Source: Geobacillus jurassicus NBRC 107829 (GTDB taxonomy: Bacteria; Bacillota; Bacilli; Bacillales; Anoxybacillaceae). From it: a stretch of 64,000 bases of DNA. A model generated the notes under the pieces. The model searched no databases, was not told the origin of the DNA, and was given only the letters and a program-made list of their open reading frames with translations. The stretch is from NCBI RefSeq assembly GCF_001544315.1, contig NZ_BCQG01000015.1, positions 1 through 64,000 of the forward strand, in the 5' to 3' direction. This document shows, one piece after another, positions 56,105 through 64,000 of this stretch. Made by a program: the position numbers and the translations under genes. The stretch's first letter is position 1. Each line of letters starts with the position of its first letter.

Positions 56105-57151
56105 TTACTCCGCCCCCTTTTGCCAACGAGATAACAGCCAGCGGATCATGTAGCTGGATGCAACAAAGAAAATAATGAGCGCGATAATAATATCGACAAG
56201 TTCGGTCGGCACGCCGGCGCTTGACGGCATTTCCAGCGCCCCGACTTTCAGTGCGCCAAACAACAAGGCGGAGAGCAAAATGCCAAACGCGTTGTTGCCC
56301 CCGATCAAAGCAACGGCGATGCCGTCAAACCCAAGGCCGGTGAAGCCGGCCTTCGTCGAAATGTTTCCGAATGTGCCAAGCCCTTCCATCGCGCCAGCGA
56401 CGCCGGCAAAAGCACCGGAGATGACCATCGCTAAAATGATGTTAGTGCGCACGTTCATGCCAGCGTACTGCGACGCATGCTGATTGAACCCAACCGCCCG
56501 CAGCTCAAACCCTTTCGTCGTTCGTTCAAGCAAAAACCACATGACAAATGCGGCGGCAATGGCGATCAAAATGCCGTAGTGCATCGTCGAATGGTACGTG
56601 ATGGCATCTAAAAAGTCGGAATGAAGCGATGCACTTTCCTTAACCGGCTTTGATTTAAATCCTTCATCGGACAAAACCGAACGGATGATGGCGTTCGTCA
56701 CATGCAAAGCGATATAGTTCATCATGATCGTAATAATGACTTCATGCACTTTCAAATACGCCTTTAGCACACCCGGGATCAAGCCCCATAGCGCTCCGGC
56801 GAGCGCAGCAGCCAAAATGGCAAGCGGCAAATGAATGATCTTCGGCAAATCAAAGGACACTCCGACCCAGACGGCCGCCAGCCAACCGACGATCAACTGC
56901 CCCTCGACCCCGATGTTAAACAAGCCGGTGCGAAAGGCAAACGCCACCGCCAGACCGGTTAAAATATACGGCGTCGTCTGGCGGATCGTTTCTCCGATAT
57001 AGTACGGATCGCCAAACGCTCCGTACACGAGAGCGCCAAAGCCGGCGATCGGGTTGTAGCCGCTTGCAAGCATCACGATCGAACCGACGAGCATGCCAAG
57101 AAGAACGGCCAACAATGGAATCAAAAATTGCTGGAGACGATTCGACTTCAT
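56105..57151 (-). CDS. nupP: Nucleoside ABC transporter permease (NupP/YufP type)
   Basis: A 348-residue permease, paralogous to the downstream one. It has FRTGLFNIGVEGQ near residue 75 and the matching VGFNQHASQYAGMNV block near residue 225. Its ATG (57151) overlaps the stop of the ATPase gene as TGATG, so translation is coupled. The order ATPase-permease-permease is as in B. subtilis yufOPQ. Confidence 0.9.
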   Translation of the reverse strand: MKSNRLQQFLIPLLAVLLGMLVGSIVMLASGYNPIAGFGALVYGAFGDPYYIGETIRQTTPYILTGLAVAFAFRTGLFNIGVEGQLIVGWLAAVWVGVSFDLPKIIHLPLAILAAALAGALWGLIPGVLKAYLKVHEVIITIMMNYIALHVTNAIIRSVLSDEGFKSKPVKESASLHSDFLDAITYHSTMHYGILIAIAAAFVMWFLLERTTKGFELRAVGFNQHASQYAGMNVRTNIILAMVISGAFAGVAGAMEGLGTFGNISTKAGFTGLGFDGIAVALIGGNNAFGILLSALLFGALKVGALEMPSSAGVPTELVDIIIALIIFFVASSYMIRWLLSRWQKGAE

Positions 57152-58677
57152 CACGACACACCTGCTTCCTTCCGTTTGCTTCCGGCCATCAACAGCCCGA
57201 GCTCCTGCTCCGTCGTTTCTTTCGGATCGACGATGGCGACGATTTTTCCTTCATAAATGACGGCGATCCGGTCGCTGACGTTCATCACTTCGTCAAGCTC
57301 AAACGAGACGAGCAGCACCGCTTTTCCACGGTCGCGCTGTTCGATGAGCCGCTTGTGAATAAACTCAATCGCCCCGACGTCAAGCCCCCTCGTCGGCTGG
57401 GCGGCGATCAACAAATCCGGGTCGCGATCGACTTCGCGTCCGATGATCGCTTTTTGCTGGTTGCCGCCCGATAACGCCCGCGCTTTCGTATACTCATCCG
57501 GTGTGCGCACGTCAAACTCGCGGATGAGCCGGCGCGCTTTTTCGTAAATGGCTTGAAAATTCAACAGACCCCGTTTCGAGTACGGCGGCTGATAGTACGT
57601 TTGCAGCACCATGTTTTCGCCGATCGGAAAGTCAAGGACAAGCCCGTGCTTATGCCGATCTTGCGGAATATGGCCGACGCCGGCTTCGATGATTTTGCGC
57701 GGCGGCAAATTCGTAATGTCTCGGCCGTTGAGGCGGATTGTCCCTGATTCAGCTTTGATCAAGCCGGTTATGGCTTCAATGAGCTCGGTCTGGCCGTTGC
57801 CGTCGACTCCAGCAATGCCGACGATCTCGCCGGCGTGCACCGTCAAGTTCAAACCGTTGACCGCTTTGACCCCGCGCGCGTCCTTGACGACTAAATTTTG
57901 AATTTCCAACACGGGTTTGCCCGGCTCAGCCGGTTTCTTAGCGGTCGTAAACTGCACCTCGCGGCCGACCATGAGCGCCGCCAGTTCGTTTGGATTCGTC
58001 TCCGCCACATTGAGCGTCGCAATTCCTTTGCCGCGGCGGATGACGGTGACGCGGTCGCACACTTCCATAATTTCTTTGAGCTTGTGCGTAATTAAAATGA
58101 TGGATTTTCCTTCGCGGACGAGCGTGCGCATAATTTGCATGAGCTCGCGAATTTCCTGCGGCGTCAAGACCGCTGTCGGCTCGTCAAAAATTAAAATATC
58201 GGCGCCGCGGTATAAGGTCTTTAAAATCTCGACGCGCTGCTGCATGCCGACGGAAATGTCGGCGATCTTCGCCGCCGGGTCGACCGCCAGCCCGTACCGT
58301 TCCGACAGCTCGCGCACTTCCTGCTCGGCCTGCTTCATATCGATCATTCCCGCTCGCGTCGGCTCGCTGCCTAAAATGATGTTTTCCGTCACCGTGAACG
58401 TATCGACGAGCATAAAGTGCTGATGCACCATACCGATGCCAAGATCATTGGCGACGTTCGGGTCGGTGATGCGCACCGGCTTCCCTTTGACGCGGATTTC
58501 GCCGCCATCTGGCTGATATAAGCCGAACAGCACGTTCATGAGCGTCGATTTGCCAGCCCCGTTTTCACCAAGAAGGGCGTGAATCTCCCCCTTTTTCACT
58601 TGCAGCGTAATGTTGTCGTTGGCGACAAACGTGCCAAACACTTTGCGGATATTGAGCATTTCAATCACGTATTCCAA
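57151..58677 (-). CDS. nupO: Nucleoside ABC transporter ATP-binding protein (NupO/YufO type)
   Basis: A 508-residue double ATPase of the sugar/nucleoside importer class. The first half has Walker A GENGAGKST, signature ISVGMQQR and Walker B LIFDEPT; the second has a degenerate Walker A (GVDGNGQTE), signature LSGGNQQK and AAQPT in place of DEPT. Such asymmetry is usual in this family. The start is probably TTG at 58677, eight bases after AAGGAG; the GTG at 58686 would be inside the ribosome site. Confidence 0.92.
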   Translation of the reverse strand: MEYVIEMLNIRKVFGTFVANDNITLQVKKGEIHALLGENGAGKSTLMNVLFGLYQPDGGEIRVKGKPVRITDPNVANDLGIGMVHQHFMLVDTFTVTENIILGSEPTRAGMIDMKQAEQEVRELSERYGLAVDPAAKIADISVGMQQRVEILKTLYRGADILIFDEPTAVLTPQEIRELMQIMRTLVREGKSIILITHKLKEIMEVCDRVTVIRRGKGIATLNVAETNPNELAALMVGREVQFTTAKKPAEPGKPVLEIQNLVVKDARGVKAVNGLNLTVHAGEIVGIAGVDGNGQTELIEAITGLIKAESGTIRLNGRDITNLPPRKIIEAGVGHIPQDRHKHGLVLDFPIGENMVLQTYYQPPYSKRGLLNFQAIYEKARRLIREFDVRTPDEYTKARALSGGNQQKAIIGREVDRDPDLLIAAQPTRGLDVGAIEFIHKRLIEQRDRGKAVLLVSFELDEVMNVSDRIAVIYEGKIVAIVDPKETTEQELGLLMAGSKRKEAGVS

Positions 58678-58761
58678 GCGATTCACTCCTTACTGCGGCA
58701 AGGTCAAAATCACAAAATGAGAGGCGGCAGCAAACCGGGCCGCCCTTCATTTCATGATTTT

Positions 58762-58794
58762 GAAGAAGGCTAGCGGCGCGCACTAGCCTTCTTC
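58762..58794 (-). other. Stem-loop between the lipoprotein and ATPase genes
   Basis: GAAGAAGGCTAG pairs perfectly with CTAGCCTTCTTC around a nine-base loop. On the minus strand it is followed by AAAATC, not by a T run, so it is unlikely to be a strong terminator. Such loops often protect the upstream mRNA and raise the amount of binding protein over transporter. Confidence 0.65.
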
Positions 58795-58805
58795 GCCTTT
58801 GTTCT

Positions 58806-59897
58806 TTATTTGATTGTCGCAGCAAACTGCTCGTACTCTTTCCGGTTCGTCGGCACTTTGATTTCGCCGTTGATAATTTTTTGCTTCCATTCGTCGACCG
58901 TTTTTAACACGTTCTCCGGAATGTTGTCTTGCGTCGGGGCAATGCCGACCCCGTTTTCCGGCAAGCCGTACTCAATCGTTTTGCCGCCTGGGAAGTCGCC
59001 CTCTTTCGCCCGTTTCGCCGTGTCATAGACAGCGACGTCGACGCGTTTCACCATCGATGTCAGCGTCACGTTGTACGTTTTGCCGCCGACTTTCACTTCT
59101 CCTTCCGGCGCTTGGTCTTTGTCAACGCCAATGACCCAAATTTCGCGGTTTGGATCTTTTTTCTTCAAATCTTTCGCTTCCGAGAAGACGCCGTTCCCAG
59201 TCGCTCCAGCTGCATGGTAGATGATATCGATGCCGGAAGCGTACATGCTCGAGGCGATCGCTTTCCCTTTATCCGCTTGGTCGAACGCCCCAGCGTATTG
59301 CACTTCCACGGTCGCCTTCGGATTGACCGCTTTCACGCCGGCGCGGAATCCACTTTCGAATTTTTCGATCAACGGAATTTCCATCCCGCCGACAAAGCCG
59401 ATTTTATTCGTTTTCGTCATTAGCCCGGCGACAACGCCGACAAGGAACGAGCCTTCATGCTCCTTGAACGTGATGCTGGCGACATTTGGCTCATCAACAA
59501 CGGTATCGACGATGGCGAAATGTTTTTTCGGGTTTTGCTTGGCGACTTCTTTCACCGCATCGCCCATCAAATACCCGATGCCGAAAATCAAATCAAAGTC
59601 GCTGCGCACAAGCTTGTTTAAGTTCGTGGCATAGTCAGCGTCGCTCGATGACTGCAAGTAGTCGTAGCCGCCGCGGCCTTTTTCAAGCCCGTTGTCTTTG
59701 CCGAACTTTTGCAGCCCTTCCCAAGCCGACTGGTTGAACGATTTGTCGTCAATGCCGCCGACGTCGGTGACCATGGCGACGCTGAACGTATCTTTCTGAT
59801 TGCCGCCTCCCGCATTGTTGCCGGCTTGTCCGCAGGCGCTAAGCAGCGTGCCGGCGGCAAACAGGACGGACAACACCAACCCGATTCGCTTTTTCAC
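58806..59897 (-). CDS. nupN: BMP family nucleoside-binding lipoprotein (NupN/YufN type)
   Basis: A 363-residue lipoprotein. A signal peptide with lipobox LSAC puts the mature N-terminal Cys near residue 22, followed by a flexible Gly/Asn stretch and a BMP/PnrA domain ([34 protein letters not shown]). Such proteins bind purine nucleosides outside the membrane and hand them to the ABC importer. I prefer the GTG at 59897, eight bases after AGGGGG; an ATG at 59903 is only two bases from it. It is first gene of nupNOPQ. Confidence 0.92.
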   Translation of the reverse strand: MKKRIGLVLSVLFAAGTLLSACGQAGNNAGGGNQKDTFSVAMVTDVGGIDDKSFNQSAWEGLQKFGKDNGLEKGRGGYDYLQSSSDADYATNLNKLVRSDFDLIFGIGYLMGDAVKEVAKQNPKKHFAIVDTVVDEPNVASITFKEHEGSFLVGVVAGLMTKTNKIGFVGGMEIPLIEKFESGFRAGVKAVNPKATVEVQYAGAFDQADKGKAIASSMYASGIDIIYHAAGATGNGVFSEAKDLKKKDPNREIWVIGVDKDQAPEGEVKVGGKTYNVTLTSMVKRVDVAVYDTAKRAKEGDFPGGKTIEYGLPENGVGIAPTQDNIPENVLKTVDEWKQKIINGEIKVPTNRKEYEQFAATIK

Positions 59898-59980
59898 ATT
59901 CATTACCCCCTAGCTTGAAAATTTGTTCCTTAATTAGTATAAAGCTTCCGCTCTCTTTCTATGTACCCATTTTCACCCCC

Positions 59981-60712
59981 TTAAAAGCTGAACCGCTTCC
60001 GCATGACATGGAAGCTGAACTTGTCGGAGCGGAAGTAGTTGACGGAATAAAAAATCGGCTCATCGTTTTTATCGAAATGCATTTGCTTGAGCACAAGCAG
60101 CGCCGTTTCTGGGTCGCATTGCAAAATCGGCGACACTTTTTCATGATAACCGAGCGGCTCGATGCGCGCGACCGCATAGGCGATATCGCGATGCGTTTGG
60201 TTGTGCAAGTTTTCAAACAGCGACTCATGTTCATAGGAGATGCCATTTGGCAAATATTTGCACAAAATTTTATCCAAGCAATAAACGACCGGCTCCCCAT
60301 CGGCGGTGCGCACCCGCTCGATGAGCAACAAATTCTCGTCCGGCCGACATTGGAAGCGGCGCATATCGTCTTCCGTCGGCTGTTGGATTGAGGAAGACAA
60401 AAAAATCGTTCCTGGCTTGCGCCCCGCTTGACGAATCATATCCGTGACGCTTGAGAGCTGCTCGATGCCGGACGTAAACAGCGGACGGGCGTTGACAAAC
60501 GTTCCGACGCCGTGGCGGCGGATGATAATGTTTTCTTCTTCAAGCACCCGCAACGCTTCCCTCAATGTCGCCCGGCTGACGCCAAGCTGTTTGGCAAGCT
60601 CAAACTCGGACGGCAGTTTTTGCTTTTCTTTGTACACTCCTGCTTCAATATCACGCTTGATGCGATCAATCACTTGCAAGTAAAGGTGGCGGCTGTCTGA
60701 TTTGATTGACAT
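59981..60712 (-). CDS. nupR: GntR/HutC family repressor NupR (YmfC)
   Basis: A 243-residue regulator. The N-terminal winged helix has [22 protein letters not shown] (shown here in parts: [18 protein letters not shown]), and the C-terminal UTRA domain runs from about residue 80 (GTFVNARP onward). B. subtilis YmfC has the same length and, as I recall, was named NupR, repressor of the nucleoside transporter operon. Here the gene is directly upstream of nupNOPQ, which supports that role. The ATG at 60712 follows CGGAGGACG. No terminator separates it from nupN, so read-through is possible. Confidence 0.85.
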   Translation of the reverse strand: MSIKSDSRHLYLQVIDRIKRDIEAGVYKEKQKLPSEFELAKQLGVSRATLREALRVLEEENIIIRRHGVGTFVNARPLFTSGIEQLSSVTDMIRQAGRKPGTIFLSSSIQQPTEDDMRRFQCRPDENLLLIERVRTADGEPVVYCLDKILCKYLPNGISYEHESLFENLHNQTHRDIAYAVARIEPLGYHEKVSPILQCDPETALLVLKQMHFDKNDEPIFYSVNYFRSDKFSFHVMRKRFSF

Positions 60713-60748
60713 GACAACGTCCTCCGTGTTACGCATTTCCGTTGAGAT

Positions 60749-60760
60749 CAGACCTCTGAC
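60749..60760. promoter_or_regulatory. Palindrome upstream of the GntR gene, possible operator
   Basis: TCAGA-CC-TCTGA is a 12-base dyad with perfect arms 37 bases before the GntR-family start codon. Its place suggests autoregulation. I do not see a second copy before nupN, which weakens the case. Confidence 0.3.
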
Positions 60761-60921
60761 ATTAGACATATAACCTTTTTGAGATTACTATATCATTTTT
60801 TACTGGGCAAATAAATAGGTGATATCAAATTTTGTCGAAGAAAAAGAAATAGGATTGGCAACGCTTCCAATAAGATGTATGATTGAGCGGGCAGGCTTTT
60901 TTCGCCCGCCCTTTTTCCCAA

Positions 60922-63252
60922 TTATGATGTCTTTTTTAAATCTTCCTTCGACCAAAGAACGGCGCGCGGCTTGCTTCCTTCATAAGGGCCGACGACGCCG
61001 CGCTCCTCCATGGCGTCAATGAGCCGAGCGGCGCGATTGTAACCGATGCGGAAGCGGCGCTGCAGCATCGAGACAGAGGCGCTTTGCATTTCAACGACAA
61101 GACGGACCGCCTCATCATACAAATCGTCTTCAAGGGCTGAGGAAGAGGATTCGCTGTCTTCGACGAGCATCTCCTCATAGTATTGCGCCTGCTGCTGGCC
61201 GGCGACAAACCGTACGACTTCTTCCACCTCTTGGTCGGAGACAAACGCCCCTTGGACGCGCACCGGTTTTGAGGCTCCCATCGGCAAAAACAGCATATCG
61301 CCGCGGCCGAGCAATTTTTCCGCTCCGCCCATATCCAAAATGGTGCGCGAATCGATTTGCGATGATACACTGAAGGCGATGCGCGACGGAATGTTCGCTT
61401 TGATGACGCCAGTGATCACATCCACCGACGGGCGCTGGGTGGCGATGATCAAGTGGATGCCAGCGGCGCGCGCCATTTGCGCCAAACGGGTGATCGCTTC
61501 TTCGACATCCGACGAGGCGACCATCATCAAGTCAGCCAATTCGTCGATGATCACGACGATGTACGGCAAAAGCGGCTGCTGTTCCGGCGCCGTTTCGTTA
61601 TGCTGGCGAATATATTCGTTATATCCTTCAATATTGCGCGTGCCGGTATGCGAAAACAGCTCGTAGCGCCGCTCCATTTCTTGGACGACTTTTTTCAGCG
61701 CCTGAGCCGCTTTTTTCGCGTCGGTGACGACCGGCGTCAACAAATGGGGAACTCCGTTGTACACACTTAACTCCACCATTTTCGGGTCGATCATCATCAG
61801 CTTCACTTCATGCGGTTTCGTGCGCATGAGCAGGCTGACGATGATGCCGTTGATGCAGACGCTTTTGCCGCTGCCGGTTGCACCGGCGATCAACAAATGC
61901 GGCATTTTGTTCAATTCCGCGGCGACGACTTCGCCGGAGATGTCGCGCCCAAGTGGAATCAACAGCTTCGCCTTATCCCGTGTATGCTCGATGGCTTCCA
62001 GCACTTCGCGCAGCGAAACGGTGGCGATTTCTTCATTCGGCACTTCAATGCCGATCGCGGACTTGCCAGGGATCGGCGCTTCAATGCGGATGTCTTTCGC
62101 CGCCAAGGCGAGCGCCAAATCGTCGCTCAAACTGACGATTTTGCTTACTTTCACCCCAACGTCTGGATACACTTCATATTTCGTCACCGCCGGACCGAGG
62201 TGCACTTGCGTCACTTTCGCCTTGACGCCGAAGCTTTGGAACGTTTTCTCCAGTTTGCGCGCATTGGCGTAAATGTTGGCATGATCGGCCAATTGCCCAG
62301 CTGGCTTCGGCAGGCGAAGCAGATCGAGCGGCGGCAGGTCGTAATTTGTGTTTTCATGCTCGGAAAACGCCAACGGCCGCGCCGGTTTGTCCTCCTCCCC
62401 GCCGCTGCCTTCTTCCACGTGCAGCTCTTTCTCATCTTCCGGCTCAGCGGCCGACCGGACGGCGGCAAAATCAGAAATGATCGGCGGCGGGGAAAGCAGT
62501 TCCTCATCCGGTTCGGCGTCTCTTGCTTCAGCCGGCTCATCATCCGGCCGGGCGGCCGCCCGCCGCGCGCGCCGGTTTCGGCCGCGGTTGGTCCTGCGCT
62601 TCCTCCCGGCCCGCCATTGCTTTATATCTTCGACAAATGCCAGCCATTCTTGGCGCACAAACGCTGCGGCCATGGCGACCCATTTGCCGACCGTTTCGCG
62701 CAGCGATTTCCCAGTCAGCACGACAAAGCCAACGACGAACAGAAGAAAGCAAATCCACTTCGTCCCGGGGGAATCGAACAGTTGATAGCTGGCGGCAAAC
62801 AACAGCGCGCCGACCATTCCGCCCCCTAAATCCACCTCGGCCGCCTTGCCGCTCGCTTCGTTCCAAAACAGCCTCCACGTCGTCCGGATGACGCTCGGGT
62901 CCAGCTCGCCGCGCCGCGATATAAGCTCAAACAGTTTGTCATGGCTTAAAAGCAAAAGCGCGGCGACGATGGCCGAAGCGCCGACAAACGGGCGGCCCGT
63001 CCATGAAGGCCACTCCCGCCGCCACATGAGAAGGAGCGATAATATGAAAAGTCCGCCTACTAATAGCATGTACCATTCGCCGAAAAAAAAGCGGCCCACA
63101 AGCACGAACGTCTCCCCGACAAGCCCGAGGCGGGCCATCGCGACAACGGCAACCGCGAGCAAGCCAAGGCCGATCAATTCAAAACGGATCGTTTCCGTCC
63201 ATGGCTGCCTTTTTGGCGGCTTCCCTTTTTTTCTTCGCTTTCGTTTCGCCAT
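60922..63252 (-). CDS. spoIIIE: DNA translocase SpoIIIE/FtsK
   Basis: A 776-residue FtsK/SpoIIIE ATPase (B. subtilis SpoIIIE is 787). Four transmembrane helices lie in the first about 170 residues, followed by a charged linker very rich in Arg, Ala, Asp and Glu (about 210-300). The motor domain has Walker [10 protein letters not shown] near residue 448 and Walker [12 protein letters not shown]. The C-terminal gamma winged helix ([15 protein letters not shown], read in parts) recognises orienting DNA sequences. It pumps the chromosome into the forespore. AGTGAAC-type ribosome site precedes the ATG. Confidence 0.97.
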   Translation of the reverse strand: MAKRKRRKKGKPPKRQPWTETIRFELIGLGLLAVAVVAMARLGLVGETFVLVGRFFFGEWYMLLVGGLFILSLLLMWRREWPSWTGRPFVGASAIVAALLLLSHDKLFELISRRGELDPSVIRTTWRLFWNEASGKAAEVDLGGGMVGALLFAASYQLFDSPGTKWICFLLFVVGFVVLTGKSLRETVGKWVAMAAAFVRQEWLAFVEDIKQWRAGRKRRTNRGRNRRARRAAARPDDEPAEARDAEPDEELLSPPPIISDFAAVRSAAEPEDEKELHVEEGSGGEEDKPARPLAFSEHENTNYDLPPLDLLRLPKPAGQLADHANIYANARKLEKTFQSFGVKAKVTQVHLGPAVTKYEVYPDVGVKVSKIVSLSDDLALALAAKDIRIEAPIPGKSAIGIEVPNEEIATVSLREVLEAIEHTRDKAKLLIPLGRDISGEVVAAELNKMPHLLIAGATGSGKSVCINGIIVSLLMRTKPHEVKLMMIDPKMVELSVYNGVPHLLTPVVTDAKKAAQALKKVVQEMERRYELFSHTGTRNIEGYNEYIRQHNETAPEQQPLLPYIVVIIDELADLMMVASSDVEEAITRLAQMARAAGIHLIIATQRPSVDVITGVIKANIPSRIAFSVSSQIDSRTILDMGGAEKLLGRGDMLFLPMGASKPVRVQGAFVSDQEVEEVVRFVAGQQQAQYYEEMLVEDSESSSSALEDDLYDEAVRLVVEMQSASVSMLQRRFRIGYNRAARLIDAMEERGVVGPYEGSKPRAVLWSKEDLKKTS

Positions 63253-63289
63253 GATCGTTCACTCCAGCATGAATGAATTGGAAAGCCGG

Positions 63290-63319
63290 AAAAAAGCAGC
63301 CAACGATGGCTGCTTTTTT
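63290..63319. terminator. Terminator between ylzJ and spoIIIE
   Basis: AAAAAAGCAGCCA-ACGA-TGGCTGCTTTTTT is a perfect 13-base-pair stem with T runs on both strands. On the minus strand it ends the tepA-ylzJ transcript, or attenuates spoIIIE if the upstream promoter is used. Confidence 0.85.
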
Positions 63320-63329
63320 CCGTTTGTCT

Positions 63330-63338
63330 ACTATTATA
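63330..63338 (-). promoter_or_regulatory. Extended -10 promoter upstream of spoIIIE
   Basis: On the minus strand TGATATAAT, an extended -10 with perfect TATAAT (63333-63338), lies just upstream of the terminator hairpin at 63290-63319. No good -35 is seen. If active, spoIIIE mRNA would begin with that hairpin, which could attenuate it. Confidence 0.4.
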
Positions 63339-63360
63339 TCATGAATGGCCGGACAATTCA

Positions 63361-63585
63361 TTACGATGTTGCCGCCGAAGCCGGAAACCGCGCCCCCGGC
63401 GCATATTTGGCGTTTAAAAAATGGTGCGGATTTGTGCTTAAGTTTTGCACAATTTCATACTCGCCTGTTTCCACAGCTTGGACAAGAAACGGAATGCCAT
63501 CGTAATACACCATTTTCTGCTTCTCGTAAGCGGCGGCATCAACCGGAAAAATCAAATGTTCAGGCATGATCGTATATAAAATCAT
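63361..63585 (-). CDS. ylzJ: YlzJ-like protein
   Basis: A 74-residue protein opening [14 protein letters not shown], with YDGIPFLVQ in the centre and an NPHHFLN segment near the end, as in the YlzJ family of Bacillaceae. The function is unknown. Its ATG overlaps the tepA stop as ATGA, so the two are translationally coupled. B. subtilis has ylzJ in the same place between tepA and spoIIIE. Confidence 0.88.
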   Translation of the reverse strand: MILYTIMPEHLIFPVDAAAYEKQKMVYYDGIPFLVQAVETGEYEIVQNLSTNPHHFLNAKYAPGARFPASAATS

Positions 63586-64000
63586 TGGATCATCTTCCCT
63601 TCCCCGTTTTTCCTCATCTCAATCAGCTCCCGCAGCTTCGCCATCGCTTGGGACACGCCGCCGACTTCATCGATGAGCCCGTACCGGACGGCGTCGGGAC
63701 CAACGACGTTCGTGCCGATGTCGCGCGTCAAATTGCCTTTGGAAAACATGAGCTCTTTAAACTTTTCCTCGCTGATCTTCGAATGTTTCGTCACGAAGCG
63801 GACGACGCGCTCTTGCATTTTATCCAAGTACTCAAACGTCTGCGGCACGCCGATGACAAGCCCCGTCAAACGGATCGGATGAATCGTCATCGTCGCGGTC
63901 TCGGTAATGAATGAATAGTTGCACGACACAGCGATCGGCACGCCGATCGAATGGCCTCCGCCGAGCACGACGGAAACGGTCGGTTTCGAGAGCGAGGCGA
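63582..64000 (-). CDS. tepA: ClpP-class serine protease TepA (YmfB), 3' part
   Basis: The C-terminal about 139 residues of a ClpP/crotonase-fold protein; the 5' part is beyond the window edge. Visible are the [14 protein letters not shown] segment, with Ser where ClpP has its nucleophile, and [10 protein letters not shown] with a His in the catalytic position. TepA is a ClpP-like cytosolic protease of B. subtilis linked to protein export and to spore outgrowth (degradation of small acid-soluble proteins has been reported for the same gene). ylzJ overlaps its end by four bases. Confidence 0.88.
   Translation of the reverse strand, partial: ASLSKPTVSVVLGGGHSIGVPIAVSCNYSFITETATMTIHPIRLTGLVIGVPQTFEYLDKMQERVVRFVTKHSKISEEKFKELMFSKGNLTRDIGTNVVGPDAVRYGLIDEVGGVSQAMAKLRELIEMRKNGEGKMIQ

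Noticed and set aside
59904-59930. CodY-box-like half site (AAATTTTC) before nupN
   Set aside because: Only one half matches AATTTTCWGAAAATT. B. subtilis nupNOPQ is CodY controlled, but this match is too short to call.
60891-60921. GC-rich hairpin after spoIIIE as its terminator
   Set aside because: The stem GCGGGC/GCCCGC is followed by a T run only on the plus strand, where no gene ends. On the minus strand there is none, so I did not call it.

Overview
The window is a stretch of chromosome from a thermophilic, spore-forming Bacillaceae, most likely Geobacillus or a close relative. The evidence is the GC-rich coding sequence, strong AGGAGG-type ribosome sites with frequent GTG and TTG starts, sporulation genes (a Spo0E-like gene, sirA, spoVK, cotE, spoVS, spoIIIE) and gene order that closely follows the Bacillus subtilis tepA-spoIIIE-ymf-recA-rny-spoVS-miaB-cotE-mutSL-miaA-hfq-spoVK-hflX-glnRA-lexA-tkt-sirA-yneF region. 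Nearly all genes are on the minus strand. Only the Spo0E-like gene, lexA and a TRIC/UPF0126 membrane protein lie on the plus strand. I saw no tRNA, rRNA, CRISPR array, prophage or complete insertion sequence.

Layout. 0-4 kb: Spo0E-like peptide and a heterodimeric ABC exporter with one degenerate ATP site. 4-9.4 kb: yneF, sirA, tkt, ynzC, yneB, yneA and divergent lexA, with an SOS control region holding three LexA-box-like sites. 9.4-13.8 kb: glnA-glnR, ynbB and hflX. 13.9-16 kb: a small accessory patch (TRIC-like protein, a DMT permease lacking its C-terminus, a Uma2-type endonuclease). 16-23.8 kb: a six-gene acyl-CoA operon (two acyl-CoA ligases, a long-chain-type acyl-CoA dehydrogenase, an alpha-methylacyl-CoA racemase-like protein, 3-hydroxyacyl-CoA dehydrogenase, thiolase) lying between spoVK and hflX. 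23.9-31.3 kb: spoVK, hfq, miaA, then a chemoreceptor with a sigma-D promoter, an MFS efflux protein and a LytE-like wall hydrolase with a WalR box. 31.5-39.2 kb: mutL, mutS, cotE, ymcA, miaB. 39.3-43.4 kb: 2-oxoacid:ferredoxin oxidoreductase KorAB, a dipeptidase, spoVS. 43.5-55 kb: ymdB, rny, recA, cinA, pgsA, rodZ and the ymfK-J-I-H-F cluster. 55-61 kb: a nucleoside ABC importer (nupNOPQ type) beside its probable GntR repressor. 61-64 kb: spoIIIE, ylzJ and the 3' part of tepA.

Functional threads: DNA repair and SOS (lexA, yneA, recA, mutSL); tRNA modification and RNA turnover (miaA, miaB, hfq, rny, ymdB, ymcA); sporulation; nitrogen control (glnRA); fatty-acid catabolism. The window is mostly conserved core genome. 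The more unusual parts are the racemase-containing acyl-CoA operon, a 121-bp MITE-like element whose end supplies the stop codon of the chemoreceptor, and several well-formed regulatory sites. I found no clear new multi-gene system.
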